Shown piece after piece: positions 53,488 through 62,262 of a DNA stretch of 64,000 nucleotides. The stretch is from the NCBI GenBank assembly GCA_049334165.1, contig JBEGHD010000010.1. One strand, written 5' to 3'. Every line of letters starts with the position of its first letter. The first letter of the stretch is position 1. The DNA comes from JBEGHD01 sp049334165 (GTDB taxonomy: Bacteria; Bacteroidota; Bacteroidia; Flavobacteriales_D; Sanyastnellaceae). The position numbers were made by a program, and so were the translations under genes. The notes under the pieces are model-generated. The model was given only the letters and a program-made list of their open reading frames with translations, was not told the DNA's origin and ran no database searches.

Positions 53488-54696
53488 ATGAAGTTAAGAT
53501 ATACTCTTTTAATAGCGGTGATGATCTTCACCTTTAAAGCAGAAGCCCAAAACTGGGAACAGAAAGCCGATCATCCCGGAGATGCCAGACACCACCCCAT
53601 AACATTTGCGATTGATAGCATGGGATACCTGTTGACTGGATCAACAAATTTTCAGGGAGTTACAGACGACTTTTATCAATATGACCCTGAGTCTGATTCA
53701 TGGACAACACTGCCGGATTTCCCGGGACCAGCAAGGAGTTTTGCCTACGGTGCTGCTTCAGAAAGCAAAGGATATATCGGGTTTGGACAAACTTTCAATG
53801 CTTATCTGAATGACCTGTGGGAATACGACCCTGAGACTGGAGAATGGACTGAATTGGCGTCCTGCCCTTGTTCTGGGAGATTGCATCCTGCCTTTGTCAT
53901 TCAGGATCAAAGAATTTTTGTGGGACTGGGCAACGCTCCCAACAACTTCAAAGATTGGTGGGAATACAACATTGAAACTGACTCGTGGAGACAATTGGCC
54001 GATCTTCCAGGAGCCACGAGGCATCATCCGTTCTATTTTGCTGCAGGAGGATATGTCTACGCTGGGTTAGGACATGGCGCAGGTGTTTATGATGATTGGT
54101 ATCGTTGGGACTTAGATACAGAAACCTGGGAACAAATGGACGACCTGCCGGCCGAAGGCCGAGTTGCAGGAACACAGCTCAACGTCAACGACCGTGGATT
54201 TATATTAAGTGGAGATGGTGATGATCACAACACCATGCCAACAGGCGAGTTTTGGGAATATGATTATCTCACTGACACCTGGACAGAGCTTCCTCCCCAT
54301 CCCGGTGTGAGTAGATGGGCACCCGGATCATTTGCCATAGGAAATACGATCTATTTCACCTCGGGCGAAGTGCGCGTAGGAAATCCAAATGCAGGATTAA
54401 AAAACGACCTGTGGAGTTTTGACCTGGATACATTTATTTCAGTTGAAAACGCAGAAGAACTGAGTACTCAAATTTCGGTTTATCCCAATCCTGTAGAAAA
54501 TGTATTCACTATTGATGGAGTGAATGCGTCAACCACAATCTCTGTAGAGGTTTTTGATAGTTCAGGAAAAGTTGTGAAAAGTGGAAAGCAAAATGGAGGT
54601 CAATGCGATGTTTCTGAATTGAGTCCAGGGCTTTACTTCATTACTGTTTTTCAAAATGACGGAGTTGTGGGCAGAGCGAAGTTTATGAAGAAGTAA
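53488..54696 (+). CDS. Kelch-repeat protein with T9SS sorting domain
   Basis: 402 residues with a signal peptide (TLLIAVMIFTFKAEAQ). Five to six kelch blades with the pattern DxWxYDPETxxWTxLPxxPG and GxGY/GLG turns form a beta-propeller (about 20-310). The last 75 or so residues are a type A T9SS sorting domain (ISVYPNPVENVFTI to GRAKFMKK). A secreted binding protein, ligand unknown. It precedes the duplicated region at 54848. Confidence 0.88.
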   Translation: MKLRYTLLIAVMIFTFKAEAQNWEQKADHPGDARHHPITFAIDSMGYLLTGSTNFQGVTDDFYQYDPESDSWTTLPDFPGPARSFAYGAASESKGYIGFGQTFNAYLNDLWEYDPETGEWTELASCPCSGRLHPAFVIQDQRIFVGLGNAPNNFKDWWEYNIETDSWRQLADLPGATRHHPFYFAAGGYVYAGLGHGAGVYDDWYRWDLDTETWEQMDDLPAEGRVAGTQLNVNDRGFILSGDGDDHNTMPTGEFWEYDYLTDTWTELPPHPGVSRWAPGSFAIGNTIYFTSGEVRVGNPNAGLKNDLWSFDLDTFISVENAEELSTQISVYPNPVENVFTIDGVNASTTISVEVFDSSGKVVKSGKQNGGQCDVSELSPGLYFITVFQNDGVVGRAKFMKK

Positions 54697-54847
54697 GAGT
54701 GACTAAGCATTTTATATTGACAATTTTCTGTCTTTCGATAAAACTGTCTCTCGTCAATAGTTTCAGAAAGTACATTAATGCGAAATAGTCAGGTGTTTCC
54801 GCGCAGTTGGAATTCTGATTAATGTCTGAAACAGTTGACTAAACTCC

Positions 54848-54938
54848 TTTTCCCTAAATTAGCTCTCTCAAACCTTACCCAATGAAGAGCAACACCATCG
54901 CTGTGCTTCCTTTTGTGAACATGAGTGCAGATGAGGAA
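54848..54938 (+). repeat. 91-bp direct repeat, left copy
   Basis: Perfect match to 56684-56774 over 91 bp: 33 bp of leader (TTTCCCTAAATTAGC onward) plus the first 19 codons of the TolB-TPR-AraC gene. Flanking sequences differ on both sides. The stretch 54697-54847 before it, and 54968-55178 after the remnant, hold nothing recognisable. Confidence 0.97.
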
Positions 54939-54967
54939 AGTGAGATGAGTGTTCCTAACAGACCATA
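54881..54967 (+). pseudogene. 5' remnant of the TolB-TPR-AraC gene
   Basis: Starts exactly like the intact gene at 56717 (MKSNTIAVLPFVNMSADEE) and diverges after codon 19 into SEMSVPNRP and a stop. It is only 28 codons long. Whether it is translated or serves only as leader is unknown. Confidence 0.85.
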
Positions 54968-55178
54968 AAGCCCCTCTATCCATTATAATGTAGTACTTTG
55001 CCGGATGAAGTACTTGCGTTGTCGGACGAAAAGCCTTCAAAACAATTGCAGACAATGCCTGTCTGGGGTCCATATCGGCCAATAAGAAAAGTCAGAACTA
55101 CTGACGATCGATAACGAAACATTAACCCATTCCGAAACTATTCGGGAAGAACAATCCGACCTAAACACCTTGTAACCA

Positions 55179-56645
55179 ATGAAATACCTTTTACCTATTC
55201 TTCTATGCTTTTTGCCTTTTTTCAGCATTTCACAAACACAAATTGGAAACGATATAGACGGAGAGAACTCACTTGATGAGAGTGGTTTCAGTGTGGCTTT
55301 GTCTGATGACGGATTGACCGTAGTTATTGGGTCGACAAGAAATGATGACACAGGATTCGATGCAGGTCACGTCAGGGTGTTTCAATACTCCTCAAATTCC
55401 TGGACACAAGTTGGTGAAAGTATTGGTGGTGAAGCTTCTGAAGATTACAGTGGTAATAGTGTTGACCTTTCATCAGACGGTTCAGTCTTAGCTATTGGAG
55501 CCGCCAATAATGATGGAGGCGGCACTAATGCTGGACATGTGAGAGTGTACGAAAACATTGACGGAAACTGGACACAGATAGGTGAAGACATCGATGGAGA
55601 AAGCTCCGGTGACAGATGTGGTTTCAGAGTATCACTATCCGATGATGGCAATATTTTGGCAGTTTCAGCTATTGATAACGATGATGGTGGAAGCGATGCG
55701 GGTCAGGTGAGAGTGTTTGAAAATAATTCTGGTACATGGGAACAATTAGGTGCAGACATTGATGGCGAGAGTTCAGGCGATGAAAGCGGCTATGGCCTTT
55801 CTCTATCTTCAGATGGATCAATGGTTGCTATAGGCGCTCGCCTAAACGATGACAATGGCACGAACTCCGGCAAAGTGAAAGTTTATGAGTTCAGCATGAA
55901 TTCCTGGACTCAGGTAGGTCAGGATATCCTAGGGTTTATTGACCAACTAGGCTCTTCAGTTTCTCTATCTTCAGACGGTTCTATTGTGGCAGTTGGTGCT
56001 CCGGCAAATGATGACAATGGTAACGCCTCAGGATTGGTTAGGGTGTATGAAAACAATGAAGATACCTGGACGCAAATCGGTGATGATATAAACGGCATGA
56101 ACGAATTGGATCAAAGCGGCAGAAGTGTCTCTTTGTCATCTGATGGTTCTATCCTGGCTATTGGAGCACCATCAAATAACTCTGATAATAATAACGAAGG
56201 TTACGTAACTGTATACCTATACAACTCTGGTAGCTGGATGCAAATTGGTGAAGTAATCTATGGCGAAGAAATGCTTGATTACAGTGGTGGCAATGTCTCC
56301 CTTTCTTCAGACGGTAGTGTTTTAGCCATCGGTGCTCGCGCAAACAATGGGAATGGTGCTGATTCCGGTCATACAAGAATTTATGATCTATCCGCTATTT
56401 TGTCGGCCGATGAATTTGTACAAGTCAACTTTAAAGTTTATCCAAATCCGACTACCAATTTCGTCAACGTTCAGTTAAGCGCAGGACTGCAATTGGAAAA
56501 AGTTAATGTTTATTCAATCTCAGGGCGATTAATTAAAACAGATCGGAAAACATCAATTTCTACAGAAGATTTGTCAAAAGGAAGTTATTTTATCGAAGTA
56601 ATTACGAACCAGGGCAAGGCAACAAAAACAATTGTTGTGGAGTAA
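55179..56645 (+). CDS. FG-GAP-like beta-propeller protein with T9SS sorting domain
   Basis: 488 residues with a signal peptide (LLPILLCFLPFFSISQ). At least seven related blades of about 52 residues carry the pattern SVSLSSDGSVLAIGA, then NDDNGTNSGxVRVYE and WTQIGxDIDGE. This repeat looks like the FG-GAP/integrin-type propellers of secreted Bacteroidota proteins. A type A T9SS domain ends it (FKVYPNPTTNFVNVQL to KTIVVE). It lies between the two copies of the 91-bp repeat, as if inserted upstream of the TolB-TPR gene together with the duplication. Confidence 0.88.
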   Translation: MKYLLPILLCFLPFFSISQTQIGNDIDGENSLDESGFSVALSDDGLTVVIGSTRNDDTGFDAGHVRVFQYSSNSWTQVGESIGGEASEDYSGNSVDLSSDGSVLAIGAANNDGGGTNAGHVRVYENIDGNWTQIGEDIDGESSGDRCGFRVSLSDDGNILAVSAIDNDDGGSDAGQVRVFENNSGTWEQLGADIDGESSGDESGYGLSLSSDGSMVAIGARLNDDNGTNSGKVKVYEFSMNSWTQVGQDILGFIDQLGSSVSLSSDGSIVAVGAPANDDNGNASGLVRVYENNEDTWTQIGDDINGMNELDQSGRSVSLSSDGSILAIGAPSNNSDNNNEGYVTVYLYNSGSWMQIGEVIYGEEMLDYSGGNVSLSSDGSVLAIGARANNGNGADSGHTRIYDLSAILSADEFVQVNFKVYPNPTTNFVNVQLSAGLQLEKVNVYSISGRLIKTDRKTSISTEDLSKGSYFIEVITNQGKATKTIVVE

Positions 56646-56683
56646 CAAATTCCGGGATTTGTAATCCGAATTTCCTATCTACA

Positions 56684-56774
56684 TTTCCCTAAATTAGCTC
56701 TCTCAAACCTTACCCAATGAAGAGCAACACCATCGCTGTGCTTCCTTTTGTGAACATGAGTGCAGATGAGGAAA
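56684..56774 (+). repeat. 91-bp direct repeat, right copy (native site)
   Basis: Leader and first 19 codons of the intact TolB-TPR-AraC gene, identical to 54848-54938. The repeat-to-repeat distance is 1836 bp. Confidence 0.97.
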
Positions 56775-58498
56775 ACGAATATTTCAGCGATGGAATCACT
56801 GAAGAAATCATTAACGCTCTGGCGCGGATAGAAAACCTGAAAGTGATCTCGCGGACTTCTTCATTTTACTTTAAGGGAAAGGACATTCCTCTCAAAGAAA
56901 TTGCCCGCCAACTGGATGTTTCTACTGTTTTGGAAGGCAGCGTGCGCAAAGGCGGTAATCAGGTTCGCATCACCGCCCAGCTCATTGAGGCCCAAGAGGA
57001 TTTTCATTACTGGTCGGAAACGTGGGACCGCAAACTCGAAAATATTTTTGAAATCCAGGACGAGATCAGCCTCGAAATTGCCGACAAACTGCGTGAGCAC
57101 ATGGGCCACTTCGAAATCGGTGAGCACCTGGTAAAGCCGCAAACCGATAACCTCGATGCTTACCAGTATTCCCTCAAAGCCCGCTACCACTTCAACAAAT
57201 GGAATCCGGACGATGTGAAAACCGCCATAGACCTGTGGGAAAAGGCCGTTGAGCTGGACCCCAATCACGCGGAGTCTCATGTAGGACTGGCAGACGCTTA
57301 CGGTTTCCTTGCAACTACAGAGTTTTTGCCGAGAGAAAAAGCCTGGAAAAAAGCAGCTGAACTCACTCACAAAGCCATCGAGCTGGATCCAAAAAATGCC
57401 GGAGCTCACTACCAACTGGCCAACCTTTCGTTTTTTACTCAGTGCGATTTTGACGACTCAGCTAAACACGCTTTTAGGGCGATCGAGCTTCAACCTAACC
57501 ATCCTGAGGCTCAACAGTTCGTGGCGTTTTTGTACATCCTCTGCGGAGAAATGGACAAAGCCCGAAAACACCTAGAGCTTGCGCTCGACATTGATCCACT
57601 GAGCAAAGAAACACTCTTTTACAAAGCATACTTTTTATACCGTACGCTGGATTTCGAAAAGGCTCTTTCGATTCTGAACGACATCCTCGATAAAAACGAC
57701 AAGAACATTCCGGCAATAGTCGTCAAGTCGTACTGCCTGCTACAATTGCAGCGATTTGATGAAGTTATCGAGTTGTTGAACAGCATCCCGGAAGAAATGG
57801 TAATTCCAAACGAAGATCTTGGAAGCCGTTGTCTGACTTACATCCTGAGTGGCGAAAGCAGAACTGCATCTGAGTTTTTGGTAAAACTCGAAAAGGCAGC
57901 AGAAGATCCGATGGCATTTCAGGCTCACTCTTACTTGTTTTGGGCTTATGCCAACCTGGGAGAAAATGACAAAGCTTTTGCCTGGGTGGAGAAAGCGATG
58001 AAGATCAAATCATCAATTTTCCTGCTTGCTTTCAGCGATCCGCTTGTGAATGACCTGAAGGAAGATACACGCTACATGGAGTTTCATAAAAAGCTCTACC
58101 CTCCGATCTCTCCCAAGCAGCGAGTTGCTGAAGAGAAATCTTCTTTGTTGGACGATGAAACGGCAGCGGCTTACGCTAAAAACCTGGAGCAGTTGATGAC
58201 AGACGAGGAGCCCTACCTTAACCCCGGTCTGACACTGAGGTCGCTGGCAGCTCAGGCGGAAATTCATCCAAATCAGTTGTCGTGGTTGCTCAATGAGCGC
58301 TTTGGGAAAAACTTCAACTCTTTCGTGAATGACTACCGAATCGAGCGCTTCAAGCAACTCGCTAAAGACGACTCCAACAGTCACATCTCCCTGATCGGCC
58401 TGGCTTACGAAAGCGGCTTTAACTCCAAAACGGTTTTCAATACCTATTTCAAAAAAACAGAGGGAATTACTCCGCGAGAGTATTTGAAGAGAAGCTAG
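56717..58498 (+). CDS. TolB-like N-domain, TPR, AraC-type regulator
   Basis: 593 residues, no membrane segment. Residues 1 to about 125 form a TolB/FlgO-like domain (IAVLPFVNMSADEENEYFSD, then EIARQLDVSTVLEGSVRK). TPR units follow to about 450 (for example AVELDPNHAESHVGLADAYG and AIELDPKNAGAHYQLANLSF). The last 100 residues are an AraC-type double helix-turn-helix (LTLRSLAAQAEIHPNQLSWL, then IGLAYESGFNSKTVFNTYFK and TPREYL). This is a probable cytoplasmic one-component regulator in which the TolB-TPR part senses or scaffolds and the AraC part binds DNA. The target is unknown. Confidence 0.9.
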   Translation: MKSNTIAVLPFVNMSADEENEYFSDGITEEIINALARIENLKVISRTSSFYFKGKDIPLKEIARQLDVSTVLEGSVRKGGNQVRITAQLIEAQEDFHYWSETWDRKLENIFEIQDEISLEIADKLREHMGHFEIGEHLVKPQTDNLDAYQYSLKARYHFNKWNPDDVKTAIDLWEKAVELDPNHAESHVGLADAYGFLATTEFLPREKAWKKAAELTHKAIELDPKNAGAHYQLANLSFFTQCDFDDSAKHAFRAIELQPNHPEAQQFVAFLYILCGEMDKARKHLELALDIDPLSKETLFYKAYFLYRTLDFEKALSILNDILDKNDKNIPAIVVKSYCLLQLQRFDEVIELLNSIPEEMVIPNEDLGSRCLTYILSGESRTASEFLVKLEKAAEDPMAFQAHSYLFWAYANLGENDKAFAWVEKAMKIKSSIFLLAFSDPLVNDLKEDTRYMEFHKKLYPPISPKQRVAEEKSSLLDDETAAAYAKNLEQLMTDEEPYLNPGLTLRSLAAQAEIHPNQLSWLLNERFGKNFNSFVNDYRIERFKQLAKDDSNSHISLIGLAYESGFNSKTVFNTYFKKTEGITPREYLKRS

Positions 58499-59279
58499 AG
58501 GCTCAATTTTGAATGGTTCAATTATGAATTCTTTCAGCTACGGAAACGTGCAGCCACAGATGTTTCTCACAGAGATCACAGAGCACACAGAGAGCTTACA
58601 GCTATGGGAACTTCCAGCTACGGATTTTTCTCGCAAAGACGCGAAGGCGCTAAGGCAAACAGCTACGGGATCTTTCAGCTACGTTCTTTAACATTAAGTC
58701 ATTAAGATTTTCATTAAGAGCTTAATGCTCTCAATCTCTTCATGTCCTTAATGTTTCAAAGTCCACTGTTGTAAAGAAAAGCGTAGCTGCACGCTGTCCT
58801 CCTTTGGAGGAGGTGCCCGCAGGGCCGGGGAGGACTCAGAGATTACTTTCGAATTTATTTTTGATTGAACGATGGCCACTGTTTTCCCTCCCTCCTTCGA
58901 AGTACTCCCTCACGCTGTCGCCATAGCTTTAGCGCAGGCGCCCAGAGGGAGACTGCAAACAGCTACGGGATCTTTCAGCTACGTTCTTTAACATTAAGTC
59001 ATTAAGGTTTTCATGAAGAGCTTAATGCCCTCAATCTCTTCATGTCCCTAATGTTTCAAAGTCCACTGTTGTAAAGAAAAGCGTAGCTGTACGCTTAGCG
59101 GTCTTTGCGCCTTTGCGCGACCCAACACTAGCTGCACGCATTCGTCACTCGTAATTCGCAATTCAACTCGTTCTCTTTTATAATTCCGAACTCCTTCCAC
59201 AAAAACCCGAACTCCAGAGCGAATAAGCTGGCGTTCATTTGCAGTGTCAATCATTCATAAACCACTAAAAACAAACAAG
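58499..59279. repeat. Gene-free repeat region with a 141-bp repeat pair
   Basis: No credible gene. Bases 58655-58795 and 58955-59095 are near-identical (five differences that I count), exactly 300 bp apart, both containing CATTAAGTCATTAAG and GTCCACTGTTGTAAAG. Between and around them lie CACAGAG tracks (58555-58600), CGCAAAGACGCGAAGGCGC, and a GC-rich element at 58795-58840 like those at 25980-26270. The last 60 bases before 59280 hold the leader of the MDR gene. Confidence 0.8.
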
Positions 59280-60272
59280 ATGACAGCAATAAAAATGAAC
59301 GCAGTGGTAGCTCTGAGTTACGGAACTTCGGAGGTGCTCCAATTCGCGCAGGTCAAAAGACCAACAGCAAAAACAAATGAAGTTTTAGTAAAGGTACACG
59401 CGGCTTCAGCAACACGAGCTGACCAACAAATGCTAACCGGCAAACCTTACATTGCAAGACTTTTTGTGGGACTCACAAAACCAAAGCACAACATTCCAGG
59501 AACTGGGTTTTCGGGTGAAGTTGTTTCTGTTGGCAGCGAAGTCACAGACTTCAAAATCGGAGATGAAGTTTTTGGAGAAACCACTCTTGGATTTAGCACC
59601 AATGCCGAATTCGTAGCCGTGCCCGAATCTAGAGTTATCCTCAAGAAACCCGAAAACCTCAGTCACGCTGAGGCCAGCACACTGGGTGATGGAGCAATCA
59701 CTTCTCTAAACTTTCTAAGAGAGATCGCTCAGGTAAAGGCCGGTCAGAAAGTGCTGATCAACGGAGCTTCAGGAAGTCTCGGTACGGCCGCAGTGCAACT
59801 AGCCAATTATTTCGGAGCTGAAGTCACTGCCGTTTCCAGCACTAAAAACATCGGACTGGTTCGATCGCTGGGAGCACATCACGTGGTGGATTACACGAAG
59901 TCAGACTTCACTCAATCACATGAAAAATACGATGTGATCTTCGACACCATTGGCAAAAGCTCCTTTGGAAAAACCAAAAAAGTGCTCACTCAAGATGGGC
60001 AATACATCTCTCCTGTGATGAAATTCCCGCTCCTTATGCAAATGATGTGGACTTCTATGTTCGGCAGCAAAAAAGCAAAATTTGCCGCCACCGGACTGAA
60101 AAAAGACCACGAGCTAAAAGCCATGGCCAGCGACCTTTTGGAAATCATCAAAGAAGGAAAGCTGAAAACAGTTATTGATCGCCAGTATCCACTTGAGAAA
60201 GCAGCCGATGCGCATCAGTACATCTCTGCCGGTCACAAGAAAGGCAATGTGGTAATTATAGTTCATAACTAA
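59280..60272 (+). CDS. Zinc-independent MDR family NAD(P)-dependent oxidoreductase (quinone reductase-like)
   Basis: 330 residues from ATG 59280; the GTG-initiated extension to 59244 is not needed. The GroES-like N-domain (EVLVKVHAASATRADQQMLT) and the Rossmann motif NGASGSLGTAAVQLANYFGA are those of quinone oxidoreductase/enoyl reductase-like MDR enzymes. The structural-zinc Cys cluster is absent. It probably reduces an activated double bond or quinone. It starts a cluster with two DUF4386 genes and a VOC gene on one strand (gaps of 15 bp or overlaps, then 29 bp). Confidence 0.9.
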   Translation: MTAIKMNAVVALSYGTSEVLQFAQVKRPTAKTNEVLVKVHAASATRADQQMLTGKPYIARLFVGLTKPKHNIPGTGFSGEVVSVGSEVTDFKIGDEVFGETTLGFSTNAEFVAVPESRVILKKPENLSHAEASTLGDGAITSLNFLREIAQVKAGQKVLINGASGSLGTAAVQLANYFGAEVTAVSSTKNIGLVRSLGAHHVVDYTKSDFTQSHEKYDVIFDTIGKSSFGKTKKVLTQDGQYISPVMKFPLLMQMMWTSMFGSKKAKFAATGLKKDHELKAMASDLLEIIKEGKLKTVIDRQYPLEKAADAHQYISAGHKKGNVVIIVHN

Positions 60273-60287
60273 AAAACGAAGACAACG

Positions 60288-61007
60288 ATGAAAAACATGA
60301 ATACAACAGCCCGACTTACAGGTCTTGGATACCTGATCATTTTCCTCACCGGTTTTTTCGCCAACTTCTACACCCTCGAAAGTTTGGTGGTTAGCCGTGA
60401 TGCAACTACTACAGCACTGAACATAGCCTCCAATCAGTCGCTATACGAAATGGGAGTAGCCGCTTTTACGCTAATGGTTTTGGTGGATATCATTCTCGCT
60501 TTTCCGCTTTACCAGCTACTAAAAAGCGTCAATGAAAAACTAGCAAGGCTTTCGTCAGCTTTGCGATTGATCAACGGAGCTGTGTTTGCAGTGGCCCTAA
60601 TCAGCCTTTATCGAATTGCACTACTAGCAAAAGGAGGAGCTGAAACTCTCGAAACGACCGTGATGCCTCTAATCCAAAACTTCGATGCGATCTGGAATCT
60701 GGGTCTGCTCTTCTTTGGGGTTCACCTCCTGCTCCTCGGATGGCTGATTTTTAAAGCAATCAACTTCCCAAAAATCATCGGTCTCTTTCTGCTCGTTGCA
60801 GGAGCCGGTTACCTCATCGACAGTGGAGCGCGACTTTACTTGCCGAGCTATGACCAGTTCAAGGACATATTCGAAATGATAGTTGTCATCCCCGGAGTTG
60901 TTGGAGAATTCTCGCTCACACTCTGGCTCTTGATAAAAGGCACTGACAGAAAGAAGGTAAAAGCTTCAAAAACACGATCTTTCAACCTCCAAAACCAAAA
61001 AGCATGA
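60288..61007 (+). CDS. DUF4386 membrane protein (first of tandem pair)
   Basis: 239 residues with about six helices. The start TTARLTGLGYLIIFLTGFFA and the middle NFDAIWNLGLLFFGVHLLLL are typical of DUF4386. Function unknown. The stop overlaps the next gene start (ATGA). Similar in layout to the following gene, suggesting tandem duplication and divergence. Confidence 0.85.
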   Translation: MKNMNTTARLTGLGYLIIFLTGFFANFYTLESLVVSRDATTTALNIASNQSLYEMGVAAFTLMVLVDIILAFPLYQLLKSVNEKLARLSSALRLINGAVFAVALISLYRIALLAKGGAETLETTVMPLIQNFDAIWNLGLLFFGVHLLLLGWLIFKAINFPKIIGLFLLVAGAGYLIDSGARLYLPSYDQFKDIFEMIVVIPGVVGEFSLTLWLLIKGTDRKKVKASKTRSFNLQNQKA

Positions 61008-61699
61008 AACTGACTTCTCAACGTAAATCAGCTCTCACAGCCGGGCTTTCACTTATAGTGATGGCCCTGGCTGCGGGCTTTTCCTTCGGATTTGTCTACA
61101 ACGAACTGGTAGATCCCGAAGATGCAAAAGCGACCTTCGACAACCTATCTCTGAACACTGGTTTGTTTGCTGCAAGTGTTGGCAGCTGGATTTTGATATT
61201 CATTCTCGATTTGATCGTGAGTATTGCTTTGTTGCGCTTTTTCAAACCCGTGCACAGAGTTGGCTCCATAATAACGGCAGGCATCAGAATCATTTATTCT
61301 ATCGTGCTGGCTGTAGCAATTTTTCATTTGTGGAAAGCGCTTGAACTTTCTGTATCGGCAACGAGACCCTCAGAATTGGCAAACAATTCCGTCATGGGTT
61401 TTCTAAATCAATTCGAACTCATCTGGTCCAACGGACTAATAATTTTTGGAATCCATCTCATCGGCCTTGGACTCCTCGTCTGGCGAGCTGAGTTGATCCA
61501 CAAAATCTGGGGAGTGCTTTTGCTACTGGCCGGAGTCAGCTACACTTTTGTCCACACGGGACGATTGTTTCCGGAGTTCACCTCAACAGTAGATTTGATT
61601 GAACCTTATCTGGTAATCCCGATGACCGTTGGCGAGCTGGGTTTTGCAATTTGGTTGATTGTGAGAGGCGGCAAACAAAAGTCGAATCAGAAGAGCTAA
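61004..61699 (+). CDS. DUF4386 membrane protein (second of tandem pair)
   Basis: 231 residues with a similar six-helix pattern and related motifs (SALTAGLSLIVMALAAGFSF, NQFELIWSNGLIIFGIHLIG). It overlaps the previous gene by 4 bp. Sequence identity to the first copy is low outside the motif regions, so the duplication is old or both were acquired together. Function unknown. Confidence 0.83.
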   Translation: MKLTSQRKSALTAGLSLIVMALAAGFSFGFVYNELVDPEDAKATFDNLSLNTGLFAASVGSWILIFILDLIVSIALLRFFKPVHRVGSIITAGIRIIYSIVLAVAIFHLWKALELSVSATRPSELANNSVMGFLNQFELIWSNGLIIFGIHLIGLGLLVWRAELIHKIWGVLLLLAGVSYTFVHTGRLFPEFTSTVDLIEPYLVIPMTVGELGFAIWLIVRGGKQKSNQKS

Positions 61700-61728
61700 C
61701 TTTATCAAACACCTTTAAGACCAAAACC

Positions 61729-62142
61729 ATGACCAACAAAAATGGAAATCCGTTTGAAGACTCGGCATTGACGACCATTCTGGTTGTTTCCGACATGACT
61801 AAATCAAAAGCTTTCTATGTCGATGTTCTGGGAGCTAAAGTTTTCCGTGAGTACGGTGGCGACTCTCTAGTACTGGAGTTTTTAGGAAACTGGCTTCTCC
61901 TGGTCACTCCAGGAGAGCCAACTGAAGACAAGCCAGATACTCACTTTCTTCCGCCTGAGGATCCAAACAAGGTCAGCCATGCCTACACCATTCGCGTGAA
62001 AGACTGCAGAAAATCTTACGAAATATTGAAGTCCCGAGGAGCTAAGTTTATCACACCTCCTTTTGAAAGAGGAGCCGAAACCAGATGCTTCTTTCGCGAC
62101 CCTGACGGACATTTGTTTGAGATCAGCGAGTACAGAGGATAG
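61729..62142 (+). CDS. VOC family protein (glyoxalase-like)
   Basis: 137 residues from ATG 61729; the longer frame overlaps the DUF4386 gene and is not protein-like. Single VOC domain with DSALTTILVVSDMTKSKAFY and FFRDPDGHLFEISEYRG; candidate ligands are His in SHAYTIRV and Glu in LFEISE. It closes the MDR-DUF4386 cluster. Confidence 0.85.
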   Translation: MTNKNGNPFEDSALTTILVVSDMTKSKAFYVDVLGAKVFREYGGDSLVLEFLGNWLLLVTPGEPTEDKPDTHFLPPEDPNKVSHAYTIRVKDCRKSYEILKSRGAKFITPPFERGAETRCFFRDPDGHLFEISEYRG

Positions 62143-62262
62143 GCTTTTCTCAAAGATAGCTGATCTCTCAGGTTGCACTCTATCGCAAAGGGAAAAGAGA
62201 AATCCACATATTGCAAGAAAATTCTTACATTTCTTATAATTTGACATTCAAAAACACCAGCT

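Noticed and set aside
54848..56774. Insertion sequence explanation for the 91-bp duplication
   Set aside because: No transposase and no inverted ends; 91 bp is far longer than usual target duplications.
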